From: an uncultured Flavobacteriales bacterium
GTDB lineage: Bacteria > Bacteroidota > Bacteroidia > Flavobacteriales_D > Crocinitomicaceae
DNA: 23,386 nucleotides
NCBI GenBank assembly: GCA_903879765.1
Contig: CAIRMS010000292.1
Location: forward strand, 1 to 23,386
Reading direction: 5' to 3'
Below are positions 6,767 to 15,981 of this stretch, one piece after another (position 1 is the stretch's first letter; every line of letters starts with the position of its first letter). The translations under genes were made by a program, and so were the position numbers. The notes below the pieces were generated by a model. That model was not told the DNA's origin and did no database searches. It saw nothing but the letters and a program-made list of their open reading frames with translations.

Positions 6767-9430
6767 CTACCCGCCACCCGATCCAAGTTTCACTACTGAC
6801 TGTTGTTCCTTTTCCTGTTGTTCTTTCCAGGTATTTAAGGTCTTTTTCAACTTCGAATCTTTCGGTGGTTTTTTACTTTCCTGAATTTCTTGTTTGCTTG
6901 TCGGGCCAAAGTTGATGTTCAATTCTTCTTTTGGAACAGCACTTGGTACATACGCTTTCACTGTGGAATCCTTTTGAAAGAATCCGAACTCGGCTTTCAG
7001 CATGGCCTTCGCTTGTTTTTTCTCTTGTTCACGGTATTCTTTGGCATGAAGCTTTCGACCCTCATCGTCCCATTCATACATCGGATTATCCAAGGATCCG
7101 TGCATTCTCAAATAAAGCCGTATTCCCGTTCCGTCATCGATGATTTGGCCAAATTCAGTTTGATAGTTTTGTTGCTTGAGGTCCCGGAAACGAAAAGCTA
7201 TGCGGTAATCAATGTCATTGTCGAATGAATGCCGGCCGGAAAGATCCATGTCAAGTGCAGTTGAACGAATCGTCATTTTAGGGATTTCGATCATTCCTTT
7301 TTGAATGATTATGCTGTTTTCCATCGTTTCAAAATCAATGTCTTTCAATTTTTTCTCGAGTGCATCAATGTTTGACTTGCCTAAAACCATCTTCCCTGAC
7401 TTTGTTTTTAAACTTTCCGTGATGTCTTTAAATGAAGCCACATTTTTTAAGTGTCCATTCACCACTTTTAAGTCAATTTTTGCTTCAATTCCTTGAAAAT
7501 CTATTCCTTTGGACAAATGAAAGGGTGCGCGAAAAAAGACTGTTGCCGCTGCTTTTCCGTTGATGTTTTCATCGGTAATCACACCTTGTTCAAAATTATC
7601 CCACTCATTAAACAGGGTTTTAAAACGGATGTTATTACTTGCAATTTGCGCGCTGATGATAAACCGTTCTGCTTGTTTTTCCTCCACTACCAAAGATCCA
7701 TTGATCAGCGCATTAGCATTCACCACACTTAATTGAGGGAAATGCAAACGACGTTCATGGATGTTCATTTTACTCCTCAACTGTTCAAAATGATGCTTTC
7801 CATAGCTAAGTTTTTCGATATCCAAATTCAAGTCTCCTTCGATGTTATTCGGCAAAGAAAAAACAGCGCCGTTTTCAATCTTGTCTGCTTTTGAAGTTGA
7901 TCCTAAATCTTCGGTTTTCAAGTACTTACTTTCCAGTGAAACACTGGTTTTCAATTTTCCAGTTGCATTTATGAATGGGAACATATTTCCAAAAACTCCA
8001 TTGATTTTGAGATCACTAGTTCCAATTTTTAAGGTCGCGTCTTTAATTCCCGCGTCGTTCCCGCGAAGAAACAGGTGACCATTTACCTCTTTAAAATTCC
8101 GTTTGTCATCCAATAATTTCAAACCGACGTTTTTCATGTCAATTTGCCCGTCACAGCGTTCAACGACGAACTCGCCACTTGAAGGATTACTGGACAAACT
8201 TAAATCTGTTTTCACTTGAACTGCTCCAGTGATCCGATCTACTCCAGGAAGATGAAAAATGGCGTGTAAAATGCGCAAATTCAGCAGTCCATTTGCATTC
8301 GCTTTGAGTTTTGGGGAATTGAATTCTGTCAATAAAAAATTTCCGGAAAACGGGCCGCCTATTGTTTTGAATTGAACCTTTCGCAGCGCTACGTATTCCC
8401 CAAGCGAACCAGTATTTTCATATTCGCCAGTTAATTGAATGTCCGCGATTTTCACGCCGTATTCCGGTTCAGTTAATGACCCGTTTTCTACTTTAAATTC
8501 ACACTTGATGGCAATTGGCTCAGTTGCAGTTAATGCACCATTCACGTTCAGATTGAAATCAATTTTTCCTTTCCCTTTAAATGTTTTGACATCCTTCGCC
8601 GCATCCAAGGAAAGCTTATTGACTAAATCTGCGAGTTGAATGTTTTTTGATTGTACGTGAAAATATAAACTGTCCGGCGTGACCTTTCCAAGCAGGGAAA
8701 AAGGAAGTTTTTCGACTAGTAATTCCGCTTTATCAATGGTGAAAATTCCACTTGTTTGATCCACATTCATGGCGAAATCATACTCAATGTTTTTGTTTTT
8801 TACGAGAGTGATTTCACCGCTATTCAAGCGTTTTAAGTTGAGTTTACCCAGACTTTTGGCGACAAACTTCGTAGCACTAAAATCTCCTGCGATTTTTGAT
8901 TGTTTCAGATTTGCGTAAAGTGCCTGGTGACTTACATCGTTTTTATAAACGACTTCAAGGGAAGAAAGCACTATTTCCTTCAGCGTGAGTTTGAAATCTT
9001 TGTTGCTCGGACTCGGACTTGGTTTTAGTATGTTATAATTTGCCTCCCCTTTTGCATTGTAGCGAATGACCAACTTTCCAGGATCCACACTTATTTTCTT
9101 TACGTGGTATTTCCCATGGTAAATGTCCATAGGATTAAAGGAAAGGCGCAGTCTGTCCGTATAAAATAAAGTGTCCGTTTTTTTGGATTTCTCAAAGGAC
9201 TCATGCACATAAAGATGTTCCAAATCAACGGAAAGATTAGGAAAAGAAGACCAAAAGCTTAAATCCATTTCTGCTACTTGAATAGGTACATTTAAGTTGG
9301 AATTTACTTCAGACAGCACGAATTGACAAATACGATCTTTAAAGAAAAAAAGCGCGCCTGTGACCAATAAACAACAACAGAATATCGGAATGAAAATCCA
9401 TTTAAAAATAAGTCGGAGAATCATTTTCAT
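6767..9430 (-). CDS. AsmA-like envelope protein
   Basis: The product (887 aa) has an N-terminal signal anchor (KWIFIPIFCCCLLVTGALFFF, written here in two parts of one helix: residues about 10-21 and 22-30), then a long beta-rich periplasmic region. The segment around residues 30-130 (LNVPIQVAEMDLSFWSSFP, NPMDIYHGKYHVKKISV) and the C-terminal region with repeated short strands fit the AsmA family, related to TamB, YhdP and other bridge-like lipid-transport proteins of the Gram-negative envelope. Specific function is unknown. It ends in a Lys/Gln/Glu-rich tail and SGGG. I start it at ATG 9430; the frame also opens at TTG 9466, and ATG 9424 is possible. It is divergent from lysS and convergent with rfaE2. 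Confidence 0.8.
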   Translation of the reverse strand: MKMILRLIFKWIFIPIFCCCLLVTGALFFFKDRICQFVLSEVNSNLNVPIQVAEMDLSFWSSFPNLSVDLEHLYVHESFEKSKKTDTLFYTDRLRLSFNPMDIYHGKYHVKKISVDPGKLVIRYNAKGEANYNILKPSPSPSNKDFKLTLKEIVLSSLEVVYKNDVSHQALYANLKQSKIAGDFSATKFVAKSLGKLNLKRLNSGEITLVKNKNIEYDFAMNVDQTSGIFTIDKAELLVEKLPFSLLGKVTPDSLYFHVQSKNIQLADLVNKLSLDAAKDVKTFKGKGKIDFNLNVNGALTATEPIAIKCEFKVENGSLTEPEYGVKIADIQLTGEYENTGSLGEYVALRKVQFKTIGGPFSGNFLLTEFNSPKLKANANGLLNLRILHAIFHLPGVDRITGAVQVKTDLSLSSNPSSGEFVVERCDGQIDMKNVGLKLLDDKRNFKEVNGHLFLRGNDAGIKDATLKIGTSDLKINGVFGNMFPFINATGKLKTSVSLESKYLKTEDLGSTSKADKIENGAVFSLPNNIEGDLNLDIEKLSYGKHHFEQLRSKMNIHERRLHFPQLSVVNANALINGSLVVEEKQAERFIISAQIASNNIRFKTLFNEWDNFEQGVITDENINGKAAATVFFRAPFHLSKGIDFQGIEAKIDLKVVNGHLKNVASFKDITESLKTKSGKMVLGKSNIDALEKKLKDIDFETMENSIIIQKGMIEIPKMTIRSTALDMDLSGRHSFDNDIDYRIAFRFRDLKQQNYQTEFGQIIDDGTGIRLYLRMHGSLDNPMYEWDDEGRKLHAKEYREQEKKQAKAMLKAEFGFFQKDSTVKAYVPSAVPKEELNINFGPTSKQEIQESKKPPKDSKLKKTLNTWKEQQEKEQQSVVKLGSGGG

Positions 9431-9533
9431 AGCTATTAGACGAAGTGAGTATCTGAATGCGTACAATTCCGAAAAGGAAAAGTCAACTTAGAAACGAAAA
9501 GTTATCCGTTGGTCACATTAATTTTACGCCAAA

Positions 9534-9545
9534 TCCTTCGAAGGA
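9534..9545. promoter_or_regulatory. 12-bp perfect palindrome upstream of lysS
   Basis: TCCTTCGAAGGA is a perfect palindrome in the 166-nt region between the divergent AsmA-like gene and lysS, starting 36 nt before the lysS -7 box. Its place fits an operator, but no regulator is known and it may be chance. Confidence 0.3.
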
Positions 9546-9569
9546 ATTAGTAATTTTCACGAGATGACT

Positions 9570-9577
9570 TATCTTTG
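9570..9577 (+). promoter_or_regulatory. -7 box of lysS
   Basis: TATCTTTG is an exact TAnnTTTG match ending 19 nt before the ATG at 9597. Because it overlaps the longer reading frame that begins at 9564, it decides the lysS start in favour of 9597. No clear -33 TTTG is visible. Confidence 0.6.
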
Positions 9578-9596
9578 TAATCTTAATTCAAATCCA

Positions 9597-11303
9597 ATGA
9601 GTCATATCGACCTTTCTGAACAGGAAATCCTGAGAAGAGAATCCCTTCAAAAATTACGTGATTTGGGCATCGACCCTTATCCAGCTGCCTTGTATCCCGT
9701 TGATGCCTACGCAAATCAACTGAAGCAGGATTTCGAAGATGGTAAGGAAGTTTGTTTGGCTGGACGAATGATGTCTCAACGCATCATGGGAAAAGCATCC
9801 TTTGCTGAATTGCAAGATGCTTCTGGAAGAATTCAAGTGTACATTAACCGCGACGAAATTTGTCCAGATGAAGACAAAACGTTGTACAATGACGTATTCA
9901 AAAAATTACTTGATTTAGGTGATTTTATCGGTGTGAAAGGACACATGTTTAAAACCCAAGTTGGCGAGATCTCCGTTCATGTTCACTCATTTACTATTTT
10001 GTGTAAATCACTACGTCCACTTCCCCTTCCAAAAACGGATACAGATGGAAACGTACACGATGCTTTTACAGATCCTGAGTTGCGCTACCGTCAACGTTAC
10101 GTTGATTTAGTCGTAAATCCACATGTGAAAGAAGTGTTTGTGAAACGAACAAAATTATTCAATGCCATGCGTCACTTCTTTAACGAAGCTGGCTATATGG
10201 AAGTAGAAACGCCAATCTTACAAGCGATTCCTGGTGGAGCTTCTGCACGTCCATTTATGACGCACCACAATGCCTTGGACATTCCATTGTACATGCGTAT
10301 TGCGAATGAATTGTATTTAAAACGATTAATCGTAGGTGGATTTGATGGCGTGTATGAATTCTCTAAAAACTTCAGAAATGAAGGAATGGACCGTACACAC
10401 AATCCAGAGTTTACCGCGATGGAAATTTATGTTTCCTACAAAGACTACAATTGGATGATGGACTTTACCGAGCGTCTATTGGAGCATTGCGCGATGAGCG
10501 TGAATGGAAAAACAGAAGCTACTTTTGGTGAGCATCACATTGATTTCCGTGCGCCTTACAAACGTGTCACGATGCGTCAATCAATCATTGATTTCACTGG
10601 ATTCGACATCGATGGTAAATCGGAGGAGGAACTATTTGCTGCGGCAAAAGGAATGGGTATCGCTGTTGATGAAACAATGGGGAAAGGAAAATTAATCGAT
10701 GAGATTTTCGGTGGAAAATGCGAAGGAAATTACATCCAACCTACATTTATCACTGACTATCCAAAAGAAATGTCTCCATTATGTAAAGTTCACCGCGATA
10801 ATCCAGAATTAACGGAACGTTTTGAATTAATGGTTTGCGGAAAAGAGGTGGCGAATGCTTACTCTGAGTTGAATGATCCAATTGATCAACGCGAACGTTT
10901 CGAAGAGCAACTTCGTTTGCAAGAAAAAGGAGACGATGAAGCGATGTTTATCGACCAGGATTTCTTGCGCGCATTGGAATACGGAATGCCACCAACAAGT
11001 GGACTTGGCATCGGAATGGACCGATTGATCATGTACTTAACGAACAACGCATCGATCCAAGAGATTTTGTTCTTCCCTCAAATGCGTCCGGAAACAAAAA
11101 GTGTGAAAATCGAATTGAACGAAAACGAACAAGCCATTTTCTCCATGATGCAAAAACAAGGTGAATCCGTTTTACCTGAGTTGAGAGCCCAATTTGCCGA
11201 TATGAGTAATAAAGTTTGGGATAACAGTGTAAAAACCTTGACGAAAAACAACTTGTTGAAGGTGAGTAAAGAGAATGACATTCTTTTTATTCGTTTGGTT
11301 TAA
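9597..11303 (+). CDS. lysS: Lysyl-tRNA synthetase, class II, with C-terminal extension
   Basis: LysRS charges tRNA-Lys with lysine. The N-terminal OB-fold anticodon-binding domain is at about residues 50-155 (GRMMSQRIMGKASFAEL). The class II catalytic core follows: RYRQRYVDL before motif 1, FRNEGMDRTHNPEFT as motif 2, and GLGIGMDRL as motif 3 near residues 480-488. Ordinary bacterial LysRS ends soon after the FPQMRPE segment at about 500 aa. This one continues for about 69 residues (500-568) with a helical, possibly winged-helix-like tail, which I recall from other Bacteroidota LysRS. The ATG at 9597 (MSHIDLSEQEI) is preferred over 9564 because the earlier ATG lies inside the promoter. The stop TAA overlaps the stop of the convergent downstream gene. 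Confidence 0.97.
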   Translation: MSHIDLSEQEILRRESLQKLRDLGIDPYPAALYPVDAYANQLKQDFEDGKEVCLAGRMMSQRIMGKASFAELQDASGRIQVYINRDEICPDEDKTLYNDVFKKLLDLGDFIGVKGHMFKTQVGEISVHVHSFTILCKSLRPLPLPKTDTDGNVHDAFTDPELRYRQRYVDLVVNPHVKEVFVKRTKLFNAMRHFFNEAGYMEVETPILQAIPGGASARPFMTHHNALDIPLYMRIANELYLKRLIVGGFDGVYEFSKNFRNEGMDRTHNPEFTAMEIYVSYKDYNWMMDFTERLLEHCAMSVNGKTEATFGEHHIDFRAPYKRVTMRQSIIDFTGFDIDGKSEEELFAAAKGMGIAVDETMGKGKLIDEIFGGKCEGNYIQPTFITDYPKEMSPLCKVHRDNPELTERFELMVCGKEVANAYSELNDPIDQRERFEEQLRLQEKGDDEAMFIDQDFLRALEYGMPPTSGLGIGMDRLIMYLTNNASIQEILFFPQMRPETKSVKIELNENEQAIFSMMQKQGESVLPELRAQFADMSNKVWDNSVKTLTKNNLLKVSKENDILFIRLV

Positions 11304-12700
11304 TCGTATTTGACCCATTTTAACATTTCTGTCTGACTTTCTCCAAGGTAGTTGGTCCATGTTACGCGGATAAAATAACATCCAGCGGCCAAATCTACTG
11401 GTAAATTCGCATAGGATTGTTGCTGGACTTCAAGGTCAGCTACAAGATCTCCCTTGGCATCAACGACATTTATACTGAATTCGGATACCTCATCATTCGG
11501 CAATCTGATGTATACTTCCTCACCAACAGAGGATGGATTAGGATAGAGTTGAACGTATTCCGTACTTGGAATGATAAACTTTGAGCGATCAAATTCGAAT
11601 AGAAAGAAGCCATTGTTTCGATCGGAAATCAAGATGCGTTCACTGGGTAAAAGTGCATGAATCCCCCATGCTCCCCACATGGAAAAGCCATTCGTAATAG
11701 CGTTATCAATATAGGTGTCATAAACACCAATTTCTTGTGGTGGATTCTTGCGCAAATCGAAAATGCGAAGTCCGTCGTTGTAGTAAGCCACAAATGCAAA
11801 CTCATTCGTTATGTGAATGTTATGCGGGGTTTTTGGATATGGTGCGTTCTCGGTACCAAAAAACTGTTGTACTTGCAGTTGTCCATTGGCTAAAACACGG
11901 CATTTTTTGATCGATAATCCAGCATTTTCGTCAGCAAAAACATAGGTGCTTTCATCCGGACTTAACCATCCTTGGTGATTGTATCCTTGTTGTGGGTAAA
12001 AAGTCAGATTATTCACATAAACCGGGTTACTTGGATTGCTAAAATCATAGGTGCGCAAGCCATCAAAGCCACAATTCAAAATGGCTCGATTGTTCTTGAC
12101 GTATAAATCGTGTACTTCCGGAATATCATTTGGTCCTTCCCAAAGAAGCGTGGGAAGAATTGGATTAGCCAAAGAATACACACGTAAAGGAATAATGCCA
12201 AGTTCATTTCCATTTACAATCGGATTGACTAAGGTCAAATAAAGCAGTGCATTCTCAGAATCAATGAATACATTATGTGATTTTCCGAAATACTGATCTT
12301 GTATGTCAGCGACAAGGTGCACAGAATCGGGCAAGTACGATAAATCCATGATTTGAAGACTGCTTGGACCTTCATCGCAAGTAGCGTACAAATAATTTTG
12401 ATAGTGTTTGTATTCTCGAGTAATCGCTTGAGCAGATTGAAAACGTCCAGGTACGAAGTCCACAAAACGGAAACTATCTTGTTCGGTTAATTCAAAAATA
12501 TGCGCACCTTCCGTTGAGCCAATGACCGCATATTCACGTCCATTTTGAACAAAAGCCCAACAACTACTGAAGCGCACCTGACTTGAGCTCGTTATAATGG
12601 AGTCTGAAAACCAGTGGTCTAACAAGCGAACATTTTTTATTTCTTGGGCGGAAACGTGGCCTAATAGAAAAATGAAAGAAATAAAAATGAACTGTTTCAT
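11300..12700 (-). CDS. Choice-of-anchor B family secreted protein with T9SS sorting domain
   Basis: The 466-aa product starts with a Sec signal peptide (MKQFIFISFIFLLGHVSAQ, cleavage probably at or after SAQ). It continues with LVIVD-type beta-propeller-like repeats: AVIGSTEGAHIFEL, SLQIMDLSYLPDSVHLV, LRTYDFSNPSNPVYV and LRIFDLRKNP. This fits the choice-of-anchor B family. The last 80 or so residues (LYPNPSS to the end, with AAGCYFIRVTW) are a type A T9SS sorting domain, so the protein should be exported across the outer membrane. The molecular role is unknown; the absence of catalytic motifs suggests binding or a structural role. I start at ATG 12700, because the longer frame to 12754 would put 18 residues before the signal peptide. 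It lies 4 nt behind the RNA methyltransferase gene. Confidence 0.87.
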   Translation of the reverse strand: MKQFIFISFIFLLGHVSAQEIKNVRLLDHWFSDSIITSSSQVRFSSCWAFVQNGREYAVIGSTEGAHIFELTEQDSFRFVDFVPGRFQSAQAITREYKHYQNYLYATCDEGPSSLQIMDLSYLPDSVHLVADIQDQYFGKSHNVFIDSENALLYLTLVNPIVNGNELGIIPLRVYSLANPILPTLLWEGPNDIPEVHDLYVKNNRAILNCGFDGLRTYDFSNPSNPVYVNNLTFYPQQGYNHQGWLSPDESTYVFADENAGLSIKKCRVLANGQLQVQQFFGTENAPYPKTPHNIHITNEFAFVAYYNDGLRIFDLRKNPPQEIGVYDTYIDNAITNGFSMWGAWGIHALLPSERILISDRNNGFFLFEFDRSKFIIPSTEYVQLYPNPSSVGEEVYIRLPNDEVSEFSINVVDAKGDLVADLEVQQQSYANLPVDLAAGCYFIRVTWTNYLGESQTEMLKWVKYD

Positions 12701-12704
12701 GTGC

Positions 12705-13250
12705 TTAAATGTAGCGTTTGCAAAATTCCCACATGACAATTCCAGCACATACACTGACGTTTAAACTGTGTTTCGTTCCAAATTGGGGAATTTCAATCAC
12801 GTAGTTAGACTCATCAATCACTTGCTGGTTCACTCCATTTACTTCATTTCCAAAAACAAGCGCAAACTTTTCATCCGTGAGTGAATGAATGTCTTGAAGC
12901 ATGGTCGTTTGTTCCGTTTGTTCAACTGTACAAACAGCATACCCTTGTTGTTTCAATTCAGCTGTTAGTTCAAGAATATCCGATCGGTATTCCCATTCAA
13001 CAGTTTCCGTAGCGCCGAGAGCCGTTTTGTGAATATCTCGATGAGGTGGACACGCACATATGCCACAGAGGTAAATTTTCTCCACATTAAACGCATCCGA
13101 GGTGCGAAAAAAAGAGCCGATGTTATTCAAGGAACGGATATCATCCAAGACAATAACGATGGGGTTTTTTGCTTGTATTTTATAGGCTTCGTCAGAAACA
13201 CGGTTCAGTTCCCAGAGCTTTAATTTTTTGTTTTTTGTTTCTGTACTCAT
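12705..13250 (-). CDS. SpoU/TrmH (SPOUT) family RNA methyltransferase
   Basis: The 181-aa protein has the three SPOUT signatures of 2'-O-ribose methyltransferases: VLDDIRSLNNIGSFFRTSD (motif 1, residues about 34-52), FALVFGNEVNGV (motif 2) and IEIPQFGTKHSLNVSVCAG (motif 3), which form the knotted SAM-binding site. The substrate (tRNA position 18 or rRNA) cannot be told from sequence. It is shorter than proteins with an N-terminal L30e-like substrate domain and therefore TrmL/TrmH-like in build. The ATG at 13250 is almost leaderless relative to a TAACTTTG box at 13265-13258. It is divergent from mutS and 4 nt ahead of the choice-of-anchor B gene, which is probably co-transcribed. Confidence 0.92.
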   Translation of the reverse strand: MSTETKNKKLKLWELNRVSDEAYKIQAKNPIVIVLDDIRSLNNIGSFFRTSDAFNVEKIYLCGICACPPHRDIHKTALGATETVEWEYRSDILELTAELKQQGYAVCTVEQTEQTTMLQDIHSLTDEKFALVFGNEVNGVNQQVIDESNYVIEIPQFGTKHSLNVSVCAGIVMWEFCKRYI

Positions 13251-13257
13251 CTTGAAT

Positions 13258-13265
13258 CAAAGTTA
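13258..13265 (-). promoter_or_regulatory. -7 box of the RNA methyltransferase gene
   Basis: TAACTTTG on the minus strand matches TAnnTTTG and ends only 7 nt before the ATG at 13250, so a very short leader is predicted. No -33 box is found. Confidence 0.4.
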
Positions 13266-13344
13266 AGAGTAATTGTTAAAATGTTCTTGGAAATTGGTGC
13301 AGAAGACCACATAAAAATTCCTAATTTTAAGTTCCAATTTTAAA

Positions 13345-15981
13345 TTGCCCAACTTGTCAAAATCGAACCCAGCAAAAGTCGTCACAGAAACGCCTTTGAT
13401 GAAACAATACAATCAAATTAAAGCCCGACATCCGGAAGCTTTATTGTTGTTTCGCGTGGGTGATTTTTATGAAACATTTGGGGAGGATGCGATAAAAACC
13501 TCACGGATATTAGGAATCATTCTAACAAAACGCGGAAATGGGTCGGCAACAGAAATTGAATTAGCTGGATTTCCACATCATTCTTTAGACACCTATTTAC
13601 CGAAACTTGTTCGAGCAGGACAACGTGTCGCGATTTGCGACCAGTTAGAGGATCCAAAAATGACAAAAACCATTGTCAAAAGAGGTGTAACAGAATTGGT
13701 TACTCCAGGGGTTTCCTTTAATGATCAAGTACTCGAACAATCGCGCAATAACTTCCTTTGTGCCATTCATTTTGAAAAAACAGCGATTGGCGTAGCCTTT
13801 TTAGATGTTTCCACCGGGGAATTCTTGGTGGCACAAGGAAATAAAGAATACATCGATAAACTGATTAGTGGTTTTGAACCCACTGAAATCATCTACCAAA
13901 AAAACAAGCGGTCTGATTTCGAACAGCAATTTGGCGAGAATCATTTTACGTTTCGGGTAGAGGATTGGGTATATACCAATGAATACGCGAACGAAATGCT
14001 CACCAAGCATTTTGGAACAAAATCCTTGAAGGGATTTGGAATTGAAGGATTATCCGCAGCCATTGTTGCAGCTGGAGCAGTTTTTCATTATTTGAACGAA
14101 AACCAACACCATCGTTTGGGGCACATTTCAACGATTTCTAGAATCGAAGAAGAAAAATATGTGTGGCTCGATCGCTTTACGGTGCGTAACCTCGAATTGA
14201 TTTATTCAGCCAATGAAAATGCCGTTACGCTTTCTGATGTGTTAGATCACACTCTTACCCCGATGGGTGGACGTCAAATGAAACGTTGGATTGTTTTACC
14301 ATTGAAGGATCAAAAGCCAATCGAAGAACGCTTAGATATTGTCGATTATTTAGTGACACATCCTGAAATTAGCTACGAAATAGGACAAAGACTGAAAGAA
14401 ATTGGGGATTTAGAACGCTTGATTTCTAAAGTAGCCGTTGGGAAAGTGAATCCGAAAGAAGTCATGCATTTGCGTCGAACATTGATGCAAATTGATCCAA
14501 TTAAGGAACTTTTAAAGGATGGGGATTTAGTTTCCTTGAAAAAACTGACTGAGCAGATGAACGGGTGTCAAAGTTTGATCGATTTAATCGACAAAACACT
14601 TTGCGATGAACCGGCTGCTCAGGTTGGGAAAGGAATGATCATCCGCTCAGGTTTTCATTCAGACTTAGATGAGCTTCGTGAAATTTCTTTCAACGGAAAA
14701 GATTACTTAGAACAAATTCAAGAGCGCGAATCGAAGCGCACGGGAATTCCCAGTTTAAAAATCGCCTTTAATAATGTGTTCGGATATTTCATTGAGGTGC
14801 GAAACACCCACAAAGACAAGGTTCCAGAAGAATGGATTCGCAAGCAGACACTTGTCAATGCGGAACGATACATCACCGAAGAACTGAAAGAATACGAAGG
14901 AAAAATTCTCGGTGCAGAGGAAAAAATCTATGCCATTGAATCCAAATTGTTTCAGGACCTTGTGTTTAGCATGGCGGATTACATTCAGCCGATTCAACAC
15001 AATGCATTACTGATTGCCCGTTTGGATTGTTTGTTCTCGTTTGCACAAACGGCAAATGAAAACAACTATGTGCGCCCTGAAATAAACGAAAGTTTTGTTT
15101 TGGATATTAAAAACGGACGTCACCCTGTCATTGAACGACGTCTTCCAGTTGGAGAGACGTACATCGCAAACGACGTACTACTCGACAACAATGACCAACA
15201 AATCATCATGATTACGGGTCCGAATATGAGTGGGAAAAGCGCGATTCTTCGTCAGACAGCTCTCATTGTCTTAATGGCACAAATGGGCAGTTTTGTTCCT
15301 GCCGATGCGGCAAAAATTGGCTTGATCGATAAAGTCTTTACACGTGTTGGGGCTTCGGATAATATTTCATCTGGAGAATCCACGTTTATGGTGGAAATGA
15401 ATGAAACGGCGAGTATTTTGAACAATATTTCACCTCGAAGCTTAATTTTATTAGATGAAATTGGACGCGGAACAAGTACCTATGATGGAATATCGATTGC
15501 CTGGTCCATTGCAGAGTTCATTCATGAAAATGCAAAAGCGAAATGCAAAACCTTATTTGCAACGCACTACCATGAGTTGAATGAAATGAGCAAAAGTTTT
15601 GAGCGCATTCGCAACCATAACGTATCGGTAAAAGAATTAGGTGATCGTGTTTTATTTCTGCGTAAGTTAACACCAGGAGGAAGTGCGCACTCTTTTGGAA
15701 TTCATGTGGCACGAATGGCCGGAATGCCGCCTATGGTATTGAAAAGAGCAGAGCAAGTATTGAAAGACCTTGAATTTTCACATGCAAATGTTGGTTCAAC
15801 GAGTGGAAATAAAAAAACAAAAAAGGACAAAGATCCAAATATGCAATTGAGCTTTTTCCAGTTAAATGATCCTGTTTTGGAACAAATTCATGAAGAATTA
15901 ATTGGAATTGACATCAACACACTCACTCCAGTGGAAGCGCTAATGAAGTTAAATGAAATCAAAAAATTAACAGGTGGATAA
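13345..15981 (+). CDS. mutS: DNA mismatch repair protein MutS
   Basis: MutS recognises mismatches and loops and recruits MutL. At 878 aa it is full length. The mismatch-reading Phe-x-Glu motif is present at residues 41-43 (VGDFYETFGED), followed by the connector, lever and clamp domains. The ATPase has Walker A GPNMSGKS (625-632), STFMVEMNE, Walker B LILLDEIGRGTS (about 700) and TLFATHYHEL. A charged linker near 810-830 precedes a C-terminal helical tail (DPNMQLSFFQL), typical of MutS1. No ATG precedes the conserved ETPLMKQYNQIK segment, so the start must be a TTG: 13345 is given, 13354 (M)SKSNPAKV is equally possible. ATG 13399 would cut into the conserved N-terminus. It is divergent from the methyltransferase gene. 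Confidence 0.97.
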   Translation: MPNLSKSNPAKVVTETPLMKQYNQIKARHPEALLLFRVGDFYETFGEDAIKTSRILGIILTKRGNGSATEIELAGFPHHSLDTYLPKLVRAGQRVAICDQLEDPKMTKTIVKRGVTELVTPGVSFNDQVLEQSRNNFLCAIHFEKTAIGVAFLDVSTGEFLVAQGNKEYIDKLISGFEPTEIIYQKNKRSDFEQQFGENHFTFRVEDWVYTNEYANEMLTKHFGTKSLKGFGIEGLSAAIVAAGAVFHYLNENQHHRLGHISTISRIEEEKYVWLDRFTVRNLELIYSANENAVTLSDVLDHTLTPMGGRQMKRWIVLPLKDQKPIEERLDIVDYLVTHPEISYEIGQRLKEIGDLERLISKVAVGKVNPKEVMHLRRTLMQIDPIKELLKDGDLVSLKKLTEQMNGCQSLIDLIDKTLCDEPAAQVGKGMIIRSGFHSDLDELREISFNGKDYLEQIQERESKRTGIPSLKIAFNNVFGYFIEVRNTHKDKVPEEWIRKQTLVNAERYITEELKEYEGKILGAEEKIYAIESKLFQDLVFSMADYIQPIQHNALLIARLDCLFSFAQTANENNYVRPEINESFVLDIKNGRHPVIERRLPVGETYIANDVLLDNNDQQIIMITGPNMSGKSAILRQTALIVLMAQMGSFVPADAAKIGLIDKVFTRVGASDNISSGESTFMVEMNETASILNNISPRSLILLDEIGRGTSTYDGISIAWSIAEFIHENAKAKCKTLFATHYHELNEMSKSFERIRNHNVSVKELGDRVLFLRKLTPGGSAHSFGIHVARMAGMPPMVLKRAEQVLKDLEFSHANVGSTSGNKKTKKDKDPNMQLSFFQLNDPVLEQIHEELIGIDINTLTPVEALMKLNEIKKLTGG

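Noticed and set aside
9564..9596. Earlier ATG giving lysS 11 more residues
   Set aside because: The added codons contain the TATCTTTG -7 box and the extra residues do not look like LysRS.
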